Source: Nakamurella panacisegetis
GTDB taxonomy: Bacteria > Actinomycetota > Actinomycetes > Mycobacteriales > Nakamurellaceae
Length of the DNA stretch: 64,000 bases
Assembly: GCF_900104535.1 (NCBI RefSeq)
Contig: NZ_LT629710.1
Coordinates: forward strand, 2,356,001-2,420,000
Direction: 5' to 3'
This document shows positions 52,271 through 63,337 of this stretch, one piece after another. Below the pieces are notes generated by a model. It worked only from the letters and a program-made list of their open reading frames with translations, was not told where the DNA came from and searched no databases. Within the stretch, counting starts at the first letter, position 1, and each line of letters begins with the position of its first letter. The translations under genes were made by a program, and so were the position numbers.

Positions 52271-53179
52271 TCACACGGGACGAATCCCGCCGGACGGAGC
52301 CAGGTAGCCCATGCGGGCCGACACCAGGGCCGCGGCGTCGCGGACGGCCTTGATCGCGCGGGGCATCCGGGTCGCCTCGAGTCGGAAGCTGGGACCGGAC
52401 ACCGAGAGAGACGCGATGACCGAACCGTCGACCCCGCGGATGGGCGCGGCGACCGCCGTCAGCCCGATCTCGAGTTCGTCCACCGCCACTGCGTAGCCGT
52501 CCCGGCGGACCAGGGCGAGGGCGGCCTGCAGGGCGGCCCGGTCGGTGATCGTGTTCGGCGTGAGAGCACGCAACCGGCCGGACGGGGTCAGGGCCGCGCC
52601 GAGGATCGCCTCGGCCTCGGTCGCCGATGCGTGCGCCAGCAGTACCCGACCGTTCGCGGTGGCGTGCACCGGGTTTCGGTGCCCTATCCAGTTGTGGATC
52701 TGCAACGCGGACGGGCCGGCCACCTGGTCCAGATACAGGGTCTCGGTGCCCGAGAGAATGACGATGTTCACCGTTTCGCCGATGTCGGCGGCCAGTGGCG
52801 CCGTCACCGGGCGGCTCTCCCGCACGATGTCCAGCCGCGACCGCGTCGCCCCGGCCAGTCGCAGGACGCCCACGCCGAGCCGGTAGCGGCCCCGGTCGGG
52901 CAGTTGTTCGGCCAGTCCGTGGGTCTCCAGAGTGGCCAGCAGACGTGAGGCCGTCGACTTGTGGACGCCCAGCAGGCCGGCGATCTCGGTGACACCCAGC
53001 TCGCCGTCCGCGGCCAGCAGCTTGAGGATGGTCAGGGCCCGGTCGACCGATTGCACGGAGCCGCTCCCGTTGCCGCTGCCGCTGTCGACCGCGCGGCCGT
53101 CGGGCGCGCGGCCGCTCCGGTCGGCGAACTCGGCCGGTTCGCCATGGTGGGCCGCGCGCGACAGGGCCGGTTCGGGCAT
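52271..53179 (-). CDS. IclR-family transcriptional regulator
   Basis: A 302-residue regulator. A disordered Gly/Ser-rich N-terminal leader (about 40 residues) is followed by the IclR winged helix (VQSVDRALTILKLLAADGEL, VTEIAGLLGVHKSTASRLLATL). The GAF-like effector domain includes VNIVILSGTETLYLDQVAGPS, GRNPVHATANGRVLLAH-like and GLTAVAAPIRGVDGSV. It is on the same strand as the betaine genes and divergent from purU. Its probable targets are the betaine/dimethylglycine genes, whose promoters share a GTTGCRCATT motif. Confidence 0.9.
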   Translation of the reverse strand: MPEPALSRAAHHGEPAEFADRSGRAPDGRAVDSGSGNGSGSVQSVDRALTILKLLAADGELGVTEIAGLLGVHKSTASRLLATLETHGLAEQLPDRGRYRLGVGVLRLAGATRSRLDIVRESRPVTAPLAADIGETVNIVILSGTETLYLDQVAGPSALQIHNWIGHRNPVHATANGRVLLAHASATEAEAILGAALTPSGRLRALTPNTITDRAALQAALALVRRDGYAVAVDELEIGLTAVAAPIRGVDGSVIASLSVSGPSFRLEATRMPRAIKAVRDAAALVSARMGYLAPSGGIRPV

Positions 53180-53355
53180 ACGTCGGAGAGTAGCGGCAGT
53201 TTCATCGGCCGGTGGTGGGGTGCCGCGGCGATCGCCTTCCCGCGAAGGGCGTCGCTCCGGAGTGGCGGCACGGCTCGGGCCGAGGTGACGAGGGAGATTT
53301 CGCGGTCACCGCGCCGGAACCCTTGACCGGACGAACGACAGCGAACATGCTGTGC

Positions 53356-53391
53356 GTTGCACATTGAGCGACACGTTGCGCGGTGTGCAAC
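53356..53391. promoter_or_regulatory. Candidate IclR-type operator pair before purU
   Basis: GTTGCACATTGAGCG (53356-53370) resembles the other two sites of this locus. It is followed by GTTGCGCGGTGTGCAAC (53375-53391), with perfect 5-bp inverted ends. The pair ends 26 bp before the purU start, with the IclR gene diverging on the left. It could couple purU to the betaine regulon and allow IclR autoregulation. Confidence 0.5.
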
Positions 53392-53417
53392 CCGAGCGAT
53401 CTTCACCTGGAGGTGCG

Positions 53418-54290
53418 GTGTCCCCGAGTCCCGTTGTCGGCCGTGAGTTCATCCTGACCCTGTCGTGCCAGGACGGGCCCGGGTTGGTGTACGCGGTGAC
53501 CGGCTATCTGGTCCGGTTCGGCGCCAACATCCTGGCCAGCCAGCAGTTCGACGACCGTCTGACCGGACGGTTCTTCATGCGCGTGCATTTCGATTTCGTC
53601 GGGCCGGTACCCGATCTCGCGGACCTGCGGGCCGGATTCGACGACGTGTCCGCACAGCATGCGATGGAGTACGAACTGGTCGATGCGGCGACCCCGACCC
53701 GGACCCTGATCATGGTGTCGAAATTCGGCCATTGTCTGAACGACCTGCTGTACCGCTACCGGATGGGCACGTTGAACATCGAGATTCCGGTGATCATCTC
53801 CAACCACAACGATTTCGCCGCACTGGCGGCGTCCTACGACATTCCCTATGCGTACCTTCCGGTGACGCCGGATACCAAGGCACAGGCCGAGTCCTGCATG
53901 CTGGAGCTCATCGCCGAGCATCAGATCGATCTTGTGGTGCTGGCCCGCTACATGCAGGTGCTCGGTGAGTCGACCAGCCGCGCACTGTCGGGAAAGGCGA
54001 TCAACATCCACCATTCCTTCCTGCCCAGTTTCAAAGGTGCGAAGCCGTATCACCAGGCGCACGACCGTGGCGTCAAATTGATCGGTGCCACCGCCCACTA
54101 CATCAACGACGATCTCGATGAGGGGCCGATCATCGAGCAGGACGTGGCCCGGGTCGATCACAACCTGGGCCCCGACGACCTCGTCGCGGCCGGCCGGGAC
54201 GTGGAGACCCAGGTCCTGTCGCGGGCCGTCAAGTGGCACTGCGAGCGCCGGGTCATGCCCAACGGCACCCGCACCGTCGTCTTCCGCTGA
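53418..54290 (+). CDS. purU: Formyltetrahydrofolate deformylase
   Basis: Hydrolyses 10-formyl-THF to formate and THF. The 290-residue protein has an N-terminal ACT domain (FILTLSCQDGPGLVYAVTGY to about residue 85). The C-terminal formyltransferase-fold domain contains VSKFGHCLNDLLYRYRMGTL, NINIHHSFLP-like INIHHSFLPSFKGAKPYHQA and GATAHYINDDLDEGPII, which carry the catalytic Asn/His/Asp. The GTG has GGAGG upstream. Its place by the demethylation genes suggests it frees THF when C1 units pile up from dimethylglycine and sarcosine oxidation. Confidence 0.93.
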   Translation: MSPSPVVGREFILTLSCQDGPGLVYAVTGYLVRFGANILASQQFDDRLTGRFFMRVHFDFVGPVPDLADLRAGFDDVSAQHAMEYELVDAATPTRTLIMVSKFGHCLNDLLYRYRMGTLNIEIPVIISNHNDFAALAASYDIPYAYLPVTPDTKAQAESCMLELIAEHQIDLVVLARYMQVLGESTSRALSGKAINIHHSFLPSFKGAKPYHQAHDRGVKLIGATAHYINDDLDEGPIIEQDVARVDHNLGPDDLVAAGRDVETQVLSRAVKWHCERRVMPNGTRTVVFR

Positions 54291-54446
54291 CCCGTGTTCG
54301 GCGTGGATCAACTTCGCAGGCAGGGACGAAAGTGACGACTTCTGTCACTTCCGTCCCAAAACACGGAAGTTGATCCACGCAGGCCGGTTCGCTCGACGGA
54401 CGCAGGCCGGCTCGCTCGACGGACGCAGGCCGGTTCGCTCGACGCG
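54291..54446. repeat. 80-bp palindromic element, copy C, with abutting 23-bp tandem repeat
   Basis: Core 54301-54380 has 15-bp perfect inverted ends, GCGTGGATCAACTTC and GAAGTTGATCCACGC. Inside it a second stem pairs GGGACGAAAGTGAC with GTCACTTCCGTCCC around GACTTCT, so the whole element can fold as one hairpin. CCCGTGTTCG before it is identical to the flank of copy D. From its last three bases a 23-bp unit (CGCAGGCCGGTTCGCTCGAC plus GGA) repeats about three times to 54446. Intergenic, between convergent purU and mimR-like genes; it may act as terminator. Confidence 0.9.
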
Positions 54447-54468
54447 ACCGGAATGCACGTGTCCGGCC

Positions 54469-56310
54469 TCAGGCGTGACGTCCGGACGGCAGCTGCACGT
54501 GGATGCCGTAGTCACGGATCTTGCGGTAGATCGAGGCGCGGGACATGCCGACCTCCTGGGCGGCGCGTTCCTTGTTGCCGTCATTGGCGATCAGGCTGGC
54601 CACGATGGCGTCGCGCTCCAGGTTCTCCAGCGGCGTCAGCTGGCGGCGACTGCCCGAACGGCACTGGGCCGGCAGGTCCTCGACGGTGAAGCTGCCGGAA
54701 CGCCGCAGCCGGATCACCTTCTGCAGCACCTCGCGCAGTTCGCCCACGTTGCCCAGCCAGGGGAGCTTCATCAGCTGCCGCATGGCCTCGGGCGAACAGG
54801 TCAGGCTCTGCTGGGGGCCGGCGATGCGGTGCAGCAGATGGGGGATCAGTACGGGGAGATCGTCGAGACGGTGGCGCAGCGGTGGCAGTTGCACCGAGTG
54901 CGGGAAGTGCGGCAGCAGCTGCGACTCCAGCTCGGTGCCGGACCGCTCGGTGGCCATGGTGATGGCCACCCACGGATGGTCGGGCTGGTCGGCGTGGGCG
55001 GCCGCCTCGGCCAGCAGATCGACCAACCCGGTCAACGACGCCGGATCGAGTCGGTCGACGTGCTGCAGGATCACCGCGCCGCCGTCGCCGGCCAACGCCT
55101 CGGCCACCTCGTCGAGCCATGCCTCGATCTCGCCGGGGTCGCCGGCGTCCAGCACCACCACTCGTCCGGTCGGATGCTGGCGCTGGTGCACGGCGCGGGC
55201 CAGCGCGGTCTTGCCGACCCCGGCCTCACCCTCCAGCGCGACCCATTCCCGGCGGCGGTACCAGGAGTCGACCGACCGCACGCAGCGGGTCCACACCGGT
55301 GAGCTGCCGACCAGGCCGGGCAGCGTCACCGACATCGGGACCAAGGTCGAGGTCTGGCTCTCCACGGCCGCCGAACTGGAGCTGAACTGCACCCGCAGGA
55401 CCCCGCCGACCAGACGGTCGTCCAGGAAGGCCGGCTGGTAGTGCATTCGCGCCATCAGTCCGCTGGGCAACTCGGCGACCAGCGTGATCGGCCGGCCGAG
55501 ACCCCGCGCATCGGCGGCGCGTCCGAGCAGGGCAGCCTGGTCGGTCGGATTCAGGTTCTGCCGGGCCTGGTCGTTCATCATCACCAGCTCGTCGCTGATG
55601 GCCAGCACCACCCCGCCGGCGTGCTGGCAGGCGTTGAGGTACTCCCGCAGCAGCGCCAGTTCGTCCTGGCTGGCCTGGGTCAGCATGTTGCGTTCGATGC
55701 TGCTCGCCGTGGTCACGGCCAGGGTGAGCAGCAGGGAACCCGGCTCCTTGGCCCACGTGGTCAGATCGAGCGCGCCGAGCAGAGCACCGCTGATCGGATG
55801 ATGGATCGGGGCGCCGGCGCACGTCAGTCGCTCGAGGTTCTCGGCGTAGTGCTCGTGTCCGCTGACCAGGGTGGGCAGTCCGGATTCCAGGGCCGTCCCG
55901 ACGCCGTTCGTGCCGACCAGGTTCTCGGCGTAGCTGAAACCGGGGGCCAGGTTGACGTGGTCGAGATGACGGGAAAGCTGTCCGCGGGGGGCGCGGCGGT
56001 CGACGACCAGACCGTTGGCATCGGTGAGCACGATGCTGATCGGCTGATCGGTCAGCTCATCCTCCAGCTGCTTCAGGATCGGCTCGGAGCACAGCATCAG
56101 CGGGGAGTTGGGGTTCGGTTCCTTCACGAACCGGAGGTCGGGGCGGTCGGCCATCACGCGGAACGCCCGCGAACGCTGCCAGGACGTGAGGATCGGTGCA
56201 CGGACGGACATCTCGTCGACCGGTTCGGCGGTCAGGAAGGCCTCCCGAGCCACGGCAAGCCGCAGTGGCCGGTGCGTTGGGGCGGTCCGCGCTCGAGGTA
56301 GTGGCGTCAT
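54469..56310 (-). CDS. GAF/AAA+/Fis-type activator of the monooxygenase operon (MimR-like)
   Basis: A 613-residue AcoR-type regulator. GAF-like sensor region at about 50-300 (VLTDANGLVVDRRAPRG, NLVGTNGVGTALES). Shortened AAA+ domain at about 330-540 with Walker A EGEAGVGKTALARAV. C-terminal Fis-type HTH (KERAAQEVGMSRASIYRKI). The stretch between Walker A and the ILQHVDRLD strand is too short for the GAFTGA loop that contacts sigma-54. This agrees with actinobacteria lacking sigma-54. Divergent from the monooxygenase genes as mimR is in mycobacteria. ATG 56310 is approximate, since its ribosome-binding site is weak. Confidence 0.85.
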   Translation of the reverse strand: MTPLPRARTAPTHRPLRLAVAREAFLTAEPVDEMSVRAPILTSWQRSRAFRVMADRPDLRFVKEPNPNSPLMLCSEPILKQLEDELTDQPISIVLTDANGLVVDRRAPRGQLSRHLDHVNLAPGFSYAENLVGTNGVGTALESGLPTLVSGHEHYAENLERLTCAGAPIHHPISGALLGALDLTTWAKEPGSLLLTLAVTTASSIERNMLTQASQDELALLREYLNACQHAGGVVLAISDELVMMNDQARQNLNPTDQAALLGRAADARGLGRPITLVAELPSGLMARMHYQPAFLDDRLVGGVLRVQFSSSSAAVESQTSTLVPMSVTLPGLVGSSPVWTRCVRSVDSWYRRREWVALEGEAGVGKTALARAVHQRQHPTGRVVVLDAGDPGEIEAWLDEVAEALAGDGGAVILQHVDRLDPASLTGLVDLLAEAAAHADQPDHPWVAITMATERSGTELESQLLPHFPHSVQLPPLRHRLDDLPVLIPHLLHRIAGPQQSLTCSPEAMRQLMKLPWLGNVGELREVLQKVIRLRRSGSFTVEDLPAQCRSGSRRQLTPLENLERDAIVASLIANDGNKERAAQEVGMSRASIYRKIRDYGIHVQLPSGRHA

Positions 56311-56662
56311 TGCCAGGGTCCTTCGTGGTGCGACAGTTGATCTTCGATCGGCGGCGGGCGGCCGGAGGGGCAACCCCCGTTGCGGCTCGTCGGCGGGCCT
56401 TACCGGGGGCGGTGCGTGCAGCGCACCTCCAGGACGCGTTGTAGCGAGTCTATGCAGTTGACGCCAGGGGTGTGGCGGGGATCTCAGATTGAGACGGGTA
56501 CGCCCCTGCTCGCACGGTGTGATTCGACCACGAGGACATGACCCCGGCGCCCCGCGGCCGGGCCGGAATCCGCAGCGGACCGACCGCGTCCAGGCGTGAC
56601 CCACCGATCCGAACCGGGCCCATGTCCGCCGTGTCAGCCACCGACCCACAGGAGGACGAGCA
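56311..56662. promoter_or_regulatory. 352-bp divergent promoter region with TCTCAGATTGAGA site
   Basis: The gap between the mimR-like gene and the monooxygenase operon holds the inverted repeat TCTCA-GAT-TGAGA at 56482-56494. The identical 13-mer recurs once more in the window, at 63671. It is the best candidate binding site for the MimR-like activator (inference). No sigma-54 type -24/-12 promoter was found. The rest of the gap shows nothing further that I can support. Confidence 0.6.
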
Positions 56663-58330
56663 GTGAGCAGACAGAGTCTGAGCAAGGCGCACCAGAAGAT
56701 CACCGAGCTGTCGTGGGAGCCCACCTTTGCCACGCCGGCAACTCGGTTCGGGACCGACTACAAGTTCGACAAGGCGCCGAAGAAGGACCCGCTGAAGCAG
56801 ATCCTGCGGTCCTACTTCCCGATGGAGGAGGAGAAGGACAACCGCGTCTTCGGTGCCATGGACGGTGCCATCCGCGGCAACATGTTCCGCCAGGTACAGG
56901 AACGGTGGATGGAGTGGCAGAAGCTGTTCCTGTCGATCATCCCGTTCCCGGAGATCTCCGCCGCGCGGGCGATGCCGATGGCGATCGACGCCGTGCCGAA
57001 CCCGGAGATCCACAACGGGCTCGCCGTGCAGATGATCGACGAGGTACGCCACTCGACGATCCAGATGAACCTCAAGCGCCTCTACATGAACCACTACATC
57101 GACCCGGCCGGCTTCGACATCACCGAGAAGGCCTTCTCGAACAACTACGCCGGCACCATCGGCCGGCAGTTCGGCGAGGGTTTCATCACCGGTGACGCCA
57201 TCACCGCGGCCAACATCTACCTGACGGTGGTCGCCGAGACCGCCTTCACCAACACCCTGTTCGTAGCCATGCCGTCCGAGGCCGCGGCCAACGGCGACTA
57301 CCTGCTGCCGACGGTCTTCCACTCGGTCCAGTCCGACGAGTCCCGGCACATCAGCAACGGCTATTCCATCCTGCTGATGGCCCTGGCCGACGAGGACAAC
57401 CGCCAGCTGCTCGAGCGCGACCTGCGCTACGCCTGGTGGAACAACCACTGCGTGGTCGACGCCGCGATCGGCACCTTCATCGAGTACGGCACGAAGGACC
57501 GGCGCAAGGAGCGCGACAGCTACGCGGAGATGTGGCGCCGCTGGATCTACGACGACTATTACCGCAGCTACCTGATCCCGCTGGAGAAGTACGGCCTGAA
57601 GATCCCCCACGACCTGGTCGAAGAGGCCTGGAACCGGATCATCAACAAGGGCTACGTGCACGAGACGGCCCAGTTCTTCGCCACCGGCTGGCCGGTGAAC
57701 TACTGGCGCATCGACGCGATGACCGACGTCGACTTCGAATGGTTCGAGTACAAGTACCCGGGCTGGTACAGCAAGTACGGCAAGTGGTGGGAGAACTACA
57801 ACCGCCTGGCCTACCCGGGCCTGAACAAGCCGATCGCGTTCGAGGACGTCGGGTACCAGTACCCGCACCGGTGCTGGACCTGCATGGTGCCGTGCCTCAT
57901 CCGCGAGGACATGGTCACCGAGAAGGTGGACGGCACCTGGAAGACCTACTGCTCGGAGACGTGCGCCTGGACCGACATGAAGGCGTTCCGTCCCGAGTAC
58001 GAGGGCCGGGCCACTCCGAACATGGGACGGCTCACCGGGCACCGGGAATGGGAGACCCTGCACCACAACCGGGATCTCGCGGACATCGTCAAGGACCTGG
58101 GCTACGTACGGGACGACGGCAAGACCTTGATCCCGCAGCCGCACTTGCACCTCGACGACCCGAAGAAGCTGTGGACCCTGGACGACTTGCGGGGCATCAA
58201 CTTCGCCAGCCCGAACATCCTGCTCAACCAGATGTCCGACGCGGATCGCGAAGCGCACATCGCCGACTACAAGGCGGGCGGCCCCGGCGGCCGGACGTCG
58301 GCCGCGGCCGCGGCTTTCGCCTCCGCGTAA
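56663..58330 (+). CDS. mimA: Soluble diiron monooxygenase, hydroxylase large subunit (MimA/PrmA-like)
   Basis: Catalytic subunit of a propane/acetone/phenol-type monooxygenase, 555 residues. All six diiron ligands are visible: Glu97 (FPEISAARA), Glu127 and His130 (IDEVRHS), Glu192 (VAETAF), Glu226 and His229 (SDESRHIS). The C-terminal part has CWTCMVPC and [14 protein letters not shown], typical of group V/VI enzymes. GTG 56663 has AGGAGG upstream. It heads the order large subunit-reductase-small subunit-coupling protein, the same as mimABCD/prmABCD. The actual substrate cannot be told from sequence. Confidence 0.93.
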   Translation: MSRQSLSKAHQKITELSWEPTFATPATRFGTDYKFDKAPKKDPLKQILRSYFPMEEEKDNRVFGAMDGAIRGNMFRQVQERWMEWQKLFLSIIPFPEISAARAMPMAIDAVPNPEIHNGLAVQMIDEVRHSTIQMNLKRLYMNHYIDPAGFDITEKAFSNNYAGTIGRQFGEGFITGDAITAANIYLTVVAETAFTNTLFVAMPSEAAANGDYLLPTVFHSVQSDESRHISNGYSILLMALADEDNRQLLERDLRYAWWNNHCVVDAAIGTFIEYGTKDRRKERDSYAEMWRRWIYDDYYRSYLIPLEKYGLKIPHDLVEEAWNRIINKGYVHETAQFFATGWPVNYWRIDAMTDVDFEWFEYKYPGWYSKYGKWWENYNRLAYPGLNKPIAFEDVGYQYPHRCWTCMVPCLIREDMVTEKVDGTWKTYCSETCAWTDMKAFRPEYEGRATPNMGRLTGHREWETLHHNRDLADIVKDLGYVRDDGKTLIPQPHLHLDDPKKLWTLDDLRGINFASPNILLNQMSDADREAHIADYKAGGPGGRTSAAAAAFASA

Positions 58331-58488
58331 CACGAAGTGCCGGGCCCGGTGGTCGCCGCCATCGCCGGGCCCGGCCCGGGCGTTCTCCGTTGGTCCGCCC
58401 GCGCAGCATCCGTCCGGCCGGTCATCGTCCTGGTGATCGGTCGGCCGGATGTACGGCACGTTTCTCACCACTGTCAGGAGTGAAAGTC

Positions 58489-59529
58489 ATGGGGGAAACC
58501 CACCGCGTCAAGTTCGAACCGGTCGACCTGGAGATGGAGGTCGAGGAGTCGGAGACCGTCCTGGATGCCGCGTTCCGGCAGGGCATCACCCTGATGCACG
58601 GATGCCGTGAGGGTCAGTGCTCGGCCTGCAAGTCGTTCCTCATCGAGGGTGACGTGCAGATGGACCGGTATTCGACATTCGCTCTCGCCGACTACGAGAG
58701 CGAGGAGGGGTACATCCTGCTGTGCAAGACCCACGTGTACAGCGACGCCGAGATCGAATTGATCAACTACGACGAGGAGGTACTCCGGGACGCGGTGCCG
58801 CTGCAGAAGGTGACCGCCACCGTCCGGCACCTGACGCCGCTCACCCACGACATCGTCTCCCTCGGGCTGACCGTCAGCGGGGGTCGTTTCGACTTCAAAC
58901 CTGGTCAGTACAGCGACATCTCGATCCCGGGGACGGACCAGCACCGTTCGTTCTCGATGGCCACCACCACGACCACACCGGGTGAGCTGGAATTCATCAT
59001 CAAGAAGTACGCCGGCGGCCATTTCTCCGGGCTGCTCGAGGGCGGCATCAAGGTCGGCGACGAGCTCGAGATCACCGGACCGTACGGAACTTTCACCCTG
59101 CGCGCGAAGTCGGACCGGCGGATCGTGTGTATCGGCGGCGGAGCGGGGATGGCGCCGATCCTCTCCCTGCTGCGGCACATGGCCGAGACCGAGAACCGGC
59201 GGCCGGTCACCTTCTACTACGGGGCCCGCAACCCGACCGACCTGTTCTACCTGCCGGAGATCATGGCCATGACCGACCGGCTGGTCGACTTCACCTTCGT
59301 GCCCTGCCTGTCCGACACCTGGCCGGACGACTGGACCGAGCTCGGGGTGGAGGGTGACACCGGTTTCGTCACCGATGTCGTCAATCGTCGGGAGGCCGAC
59401 CTGACCGACGCCGACCTCTACCTGTGCGGCCCGCCGCCCATGGTCGATGCTGCCATCCCGATCCTGGAGAGCCGGGGCGTCCCGACCGACCGGATCTACT
59501 TCGACAAATTCACCACCTCCGTCATCTGA
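58489..59529 (+). CDS. mimB: Monooxygenase reductase (MimB/PrmB-like)
   Basis: Transfers electrons from NADH to the hydroxylase. The 346-residue protein has an N-terminal plant-type 2Fe-2S ferredoxin domain with Cys39, Cys44, Cys47 (GCREGQCSAC) and Cys79 (LLCKTHV). The FAD domain includes RSFSMATTTT and GHFSGLLEGG. The NAD domain includes IGGGAGMAPILSLLRHM and LCGPPPMVDAAI. ATG 58489 has AGGAG upstream. The 158-bp gap after the large-subunit gene is GC-rich and without a gene. Confidence 0.94.
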   Translation: MGETHRVKFEPVDLEMEVEESETVLDAAFRQGITLMHGCREGQCSACKSFLIEGDVQMDRYSTFALADYESEEGYILLCKTHVYSDAEIELINYDEEVLRDAVPLQKVTATVRHLTPLTHDIVSLGLTVSGGRFDFKPGQYSDISIPGTDQHRSFSMATTTTTPGELEFIIKKYAGGHFSGLLEGGIKVGDELEITGPYGTFTLRAKSDRRIVCIGGGAGMAPILSLLRHMAETENRRPVTFYYGARNPTDLFYLPEIMAMTDRLVDFTFVPCLSDTWPDDWTELGVEGDTGFVTDVVNRREADLTDADLYLCGPPPMVDAAIPILESRGVPTDRIYFDKFTTSVI

Positions 59530-59562
59530 CATCGCCGTCATCCACACCAGAGAGCTGGAAAC

Positions 59563-60669
59563 ATGACACAGACCGCCGCGACACCCGTGCGCAGCTTCCC
59601 GAAACCGGAGTTCACCGACGCCGAGGCCGGCGCGCTGGACTTTCCGAGTTCCAAGAGCCGCACCTACAACTATTTCAAGCCCACCAAGCTGCGGGCCACC
59701 ACCTACGAGGACGTCACCGTCGACGTCCAGCCGGACCCGGAGCGGCACCTGAGCCAGGGCTGGCTCTACGGTTTCGCCGACAGCCCGGGCGGCTACCCGA
59801 AGGACTGGACGGAGCTGAAGTCGAGCGACTGGCACCTGTTCCGCGATCCCAACGAGGAGTGGGAACAGACGATCTTCCGCAACAACGCCAACATCGTCCG
59901 TCAGGTCCAGCAGAACCTGGCGAATGCCCGCGGCGCCCGCGCCTTCGAGGCGTTCTCGCCGACCTGGGTGACATTCCTGGAGCGCAACGTCGGCGCCTGG
60001 ATGCACGCCGAGCACGGCCTGGGCATGCACGTCTTCGTCGCCGCCCAGCGCTCGGCTCCGACCAACATGCTCAACAACGCGATCTGCGTGAACAGCGTGC
60101 ACAAGCTGCGGTTTGCCCAGGACCTGGCCCTGTACAACCTGGACCTCTCCGAAGCCGGGATCGGATTCGACGGGGCGGTGCACCGTGACGTCTGGCAGAA
60201 CGACCCGGTGTGGCAGGGCGTGCGCGAGAACGTGGAGAAGCTGACCGCGATCGGCGACTGGGCCGAGGCCGTGTTCGCGACCAACGTCGTGTACGAATCG
60301 CTGGTCGGCGTGCTGTTCCGCAGCCACCTCGTCATGCAGATCGCCGCCCGCAACGGCGACTACGTCACCCCGACCATCGTCGGCGCCGGCGAGAACGACT
60401 ACTCCCGGGATCTGAACTACACCCGGACGCTGTTCTCGATGCTGGCCAAGGACGCTGTGCACGGCGAAGCCAACCGGGTGATCATGCAGGGTTGGCTGTC
60501 GAAGTGGGTGCCGGTGAGCCTGAAGGCGGCCCGCACCCTGCAGCCGATCTGGTCGCAGCCACTGGAGAAGATCATCAGCTTCGAAACATCGCTGGACGAT
60601 TCGAAGGAGGGTCTGCGCGCCACCCTGTCCGATCTGGGCCTGACCGAACCGAAGGAGCTTTCCGCATGA
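59563..60669 (+). CDS. mimC: Monooxygenase hydroxylase small subunit (MimC/PrmC-like)
   Basis: A 368-residue ferritin-like beta subunit of the hydroxylase, without iron ligands. Typical stretches are [40 protein letters not shown] and the helical [20 protein letters not shown] region. It supports the large subunit in the (alpha-beta)2 or larger complex. AGAGCTGGAAAC before the ATG is a modest ribosome-binding site. The 3' end overlaps the coupling-protein gene by 4 nt. Confidence 0.93.
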   Translation: MTQTAATPVRSFPKPEFTDAEAGALDFPSSKSRTYNYFKPTKLRATTYEDVTVDVQPDPERHLSQGWLYGFADSPGGYPKDWTELKSSDWHLFRDPNEEWEQTIFRNNANIVRQVQQNLANARGARAFEAFSPTWVTFLERNVGAWMHAEHGLGMHVFVAAQRSAPTNMLNNAICVNSVHKLRFAQDLALYNLDLSEAGIGFDGAVHRDVWQNDPVWQGVRENVEKLTAIGDWAEAVFATNVVYESLVGVLFRSHLVMQIAARNGDYVTPTIVGAGENDYSRDLNYTRTLFSMLAKDAVHGEANRVIMQGWLSKWVPVSLKAARTLQPIWSQPLEKIISFETSLDDSKEGLRATLSDLGLTEPKELSA

Positions 60670-61028
60670 CCGAGACCGTTCAACCCTCAGACTTCGGCGC
60701 GGTGAACCGCACGTCGTCCAACATGTGCGGGGTGACGCTGATGAACAACCAGAACGGCTATGTGGTGGCCGAGATCATGTCGCACAAGCCGGGTGTCACC
60801 ATCTCCGAGTATCCGTCGATGATCCGGGTGGACGGCAGCGGCTCGATCACCTTCGATTTCGAGGAGATCACCGAAGCGCTCGGTGCGGAATTCGACCAGT
60901 CGGATTTCGAGGAGATCATGTCCACCCACTACGGGCGCATGGTGCATTTCGACGACAAGACGATGCTCTTCGCCAACCCCGAGGATGCCGCCGAGTACAT
61001 CGATTTCGATCTTCCGGTCGTCAACTGA
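60666..61028 (+). CDS. mimD: Monooxygenase coupling/effector protein (MimD/PrmD-like)
   Basis: A 120-residue effector protein of the MmoB/DmpM family that binds the hydroxylase and tunes catalysis. It shows [20 protein letters not shown], then [20 protein letters not shown], as in the family. The ATG overlaps the small-subunit stop (ATGA). No cofactor sites are expected or seen. Confidence 0.93.
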   Translation: MTETVQPSDFGAVNRTSSNMCGVTLMNNQNGYVVAEIMSHKPGVTISEYPSMIRVDGSGSITFDFEEITEALGAEFDQSDFEEIMSTHYGRMVHFDDKTMLFANPEDAAEYIDFDLPVVN

Positions 61029-61119
61029 CCGGTGGCCGCTCCGCTCTGCGGGTCGGGTGCCGTCGGCGCACATCCTCGGCGTCACCCGATCCGCAGTGCC
61101 CTCCCAAGGAGGAAAATCC

Positions 61120-61371
61120 ATGTACCACTTGACGATCACCGCCATCGAGGCCGATGACGAGCGGCGGCGCGACCACGCGGCGGCGTTGGCCGAGGCGCGG
61201 CAGCTGCTGCGTCGCCGAGGGTGGGAAGCCGACGAACTCGACTCGGCTCAGCTGTTCGATCTGCCGACCGGGCCGGAACGCTCTGCTCTGCTGCGCCTTC
61301 GGGCCGATCTGGGCCTGTCCACCCTGCCCGACGCCTACCTCTCCGATCGGGTCGGTTCGCTGACCCACTGA
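61120..61371 (+). CDS. Small protein of the monooxygenase cluster, unknown function
   Basis: An 83-residue protein from ATG 61120 with a very strong ribosome-binding site (AAGGAGG). It is charged and largely helical: DDERRRDHAAALAEARQLLRRR, then LPTGPERSALLRLRADLGL. No Cys, membrane segment or known domain was seen. It lies between the coupling protein and the dedicated chaperonin. A small hypothetical gene is, from memory, also present at this position in mycobacterial mim clusters. An accessory or folding role is a guess. Confidence 0.75.
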   Translation: MYHLTITAIEADDERRRDHAAALAEARQLLRRRGWEADELDSAQLFDLPTGPERSALLRLRADLGLSTLPDAYLSDRVGSLTH

Positions 61372-63132
<1,761 letters not shown>

Positions 63133-63246
63133 CCCGGGCGCGTGAGATCGGCATCAGCCGCCGGCCCGGCCCGAACGGGTCGACCGGCGGCCACCGCCAC
63201 CGACGATGGAGCCCGGGCTCCACCTGAACAGCGGGGCGCCTCTCGT

Positions 63247-63335
63247 GTCGCGGCGAGAGGTGCCCGGCTGTGCGCCCGATTGGGCGGCTGCCTAGATGGT
63301 CGCGGCGAGAGGTGCCCGGCTGTGCGCCCGATTGG
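63247..63335. repeat. 37-bp direct repeat next to copy D
   Basis: An identical 37-bp stretch (starting GTCGCGGCGAGAGGTGCCCG) occurs at 63247-63283 and 63299-63335, with 15 bp between. It ends 12 bp before palindromic element copy D. It is noncoding and points to local duplication like the tandem arrays beside copies A and C. Confidence 0.85.
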
Positions 63336-63337
63336 CG

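Noticed and set aside
56311-56662. Sigma-54 promoter before the monooxygenase genes
   Set aside because: No GG-N10-GC pair with proper context was found, and the activator lacks the sigma-54 contact loop.
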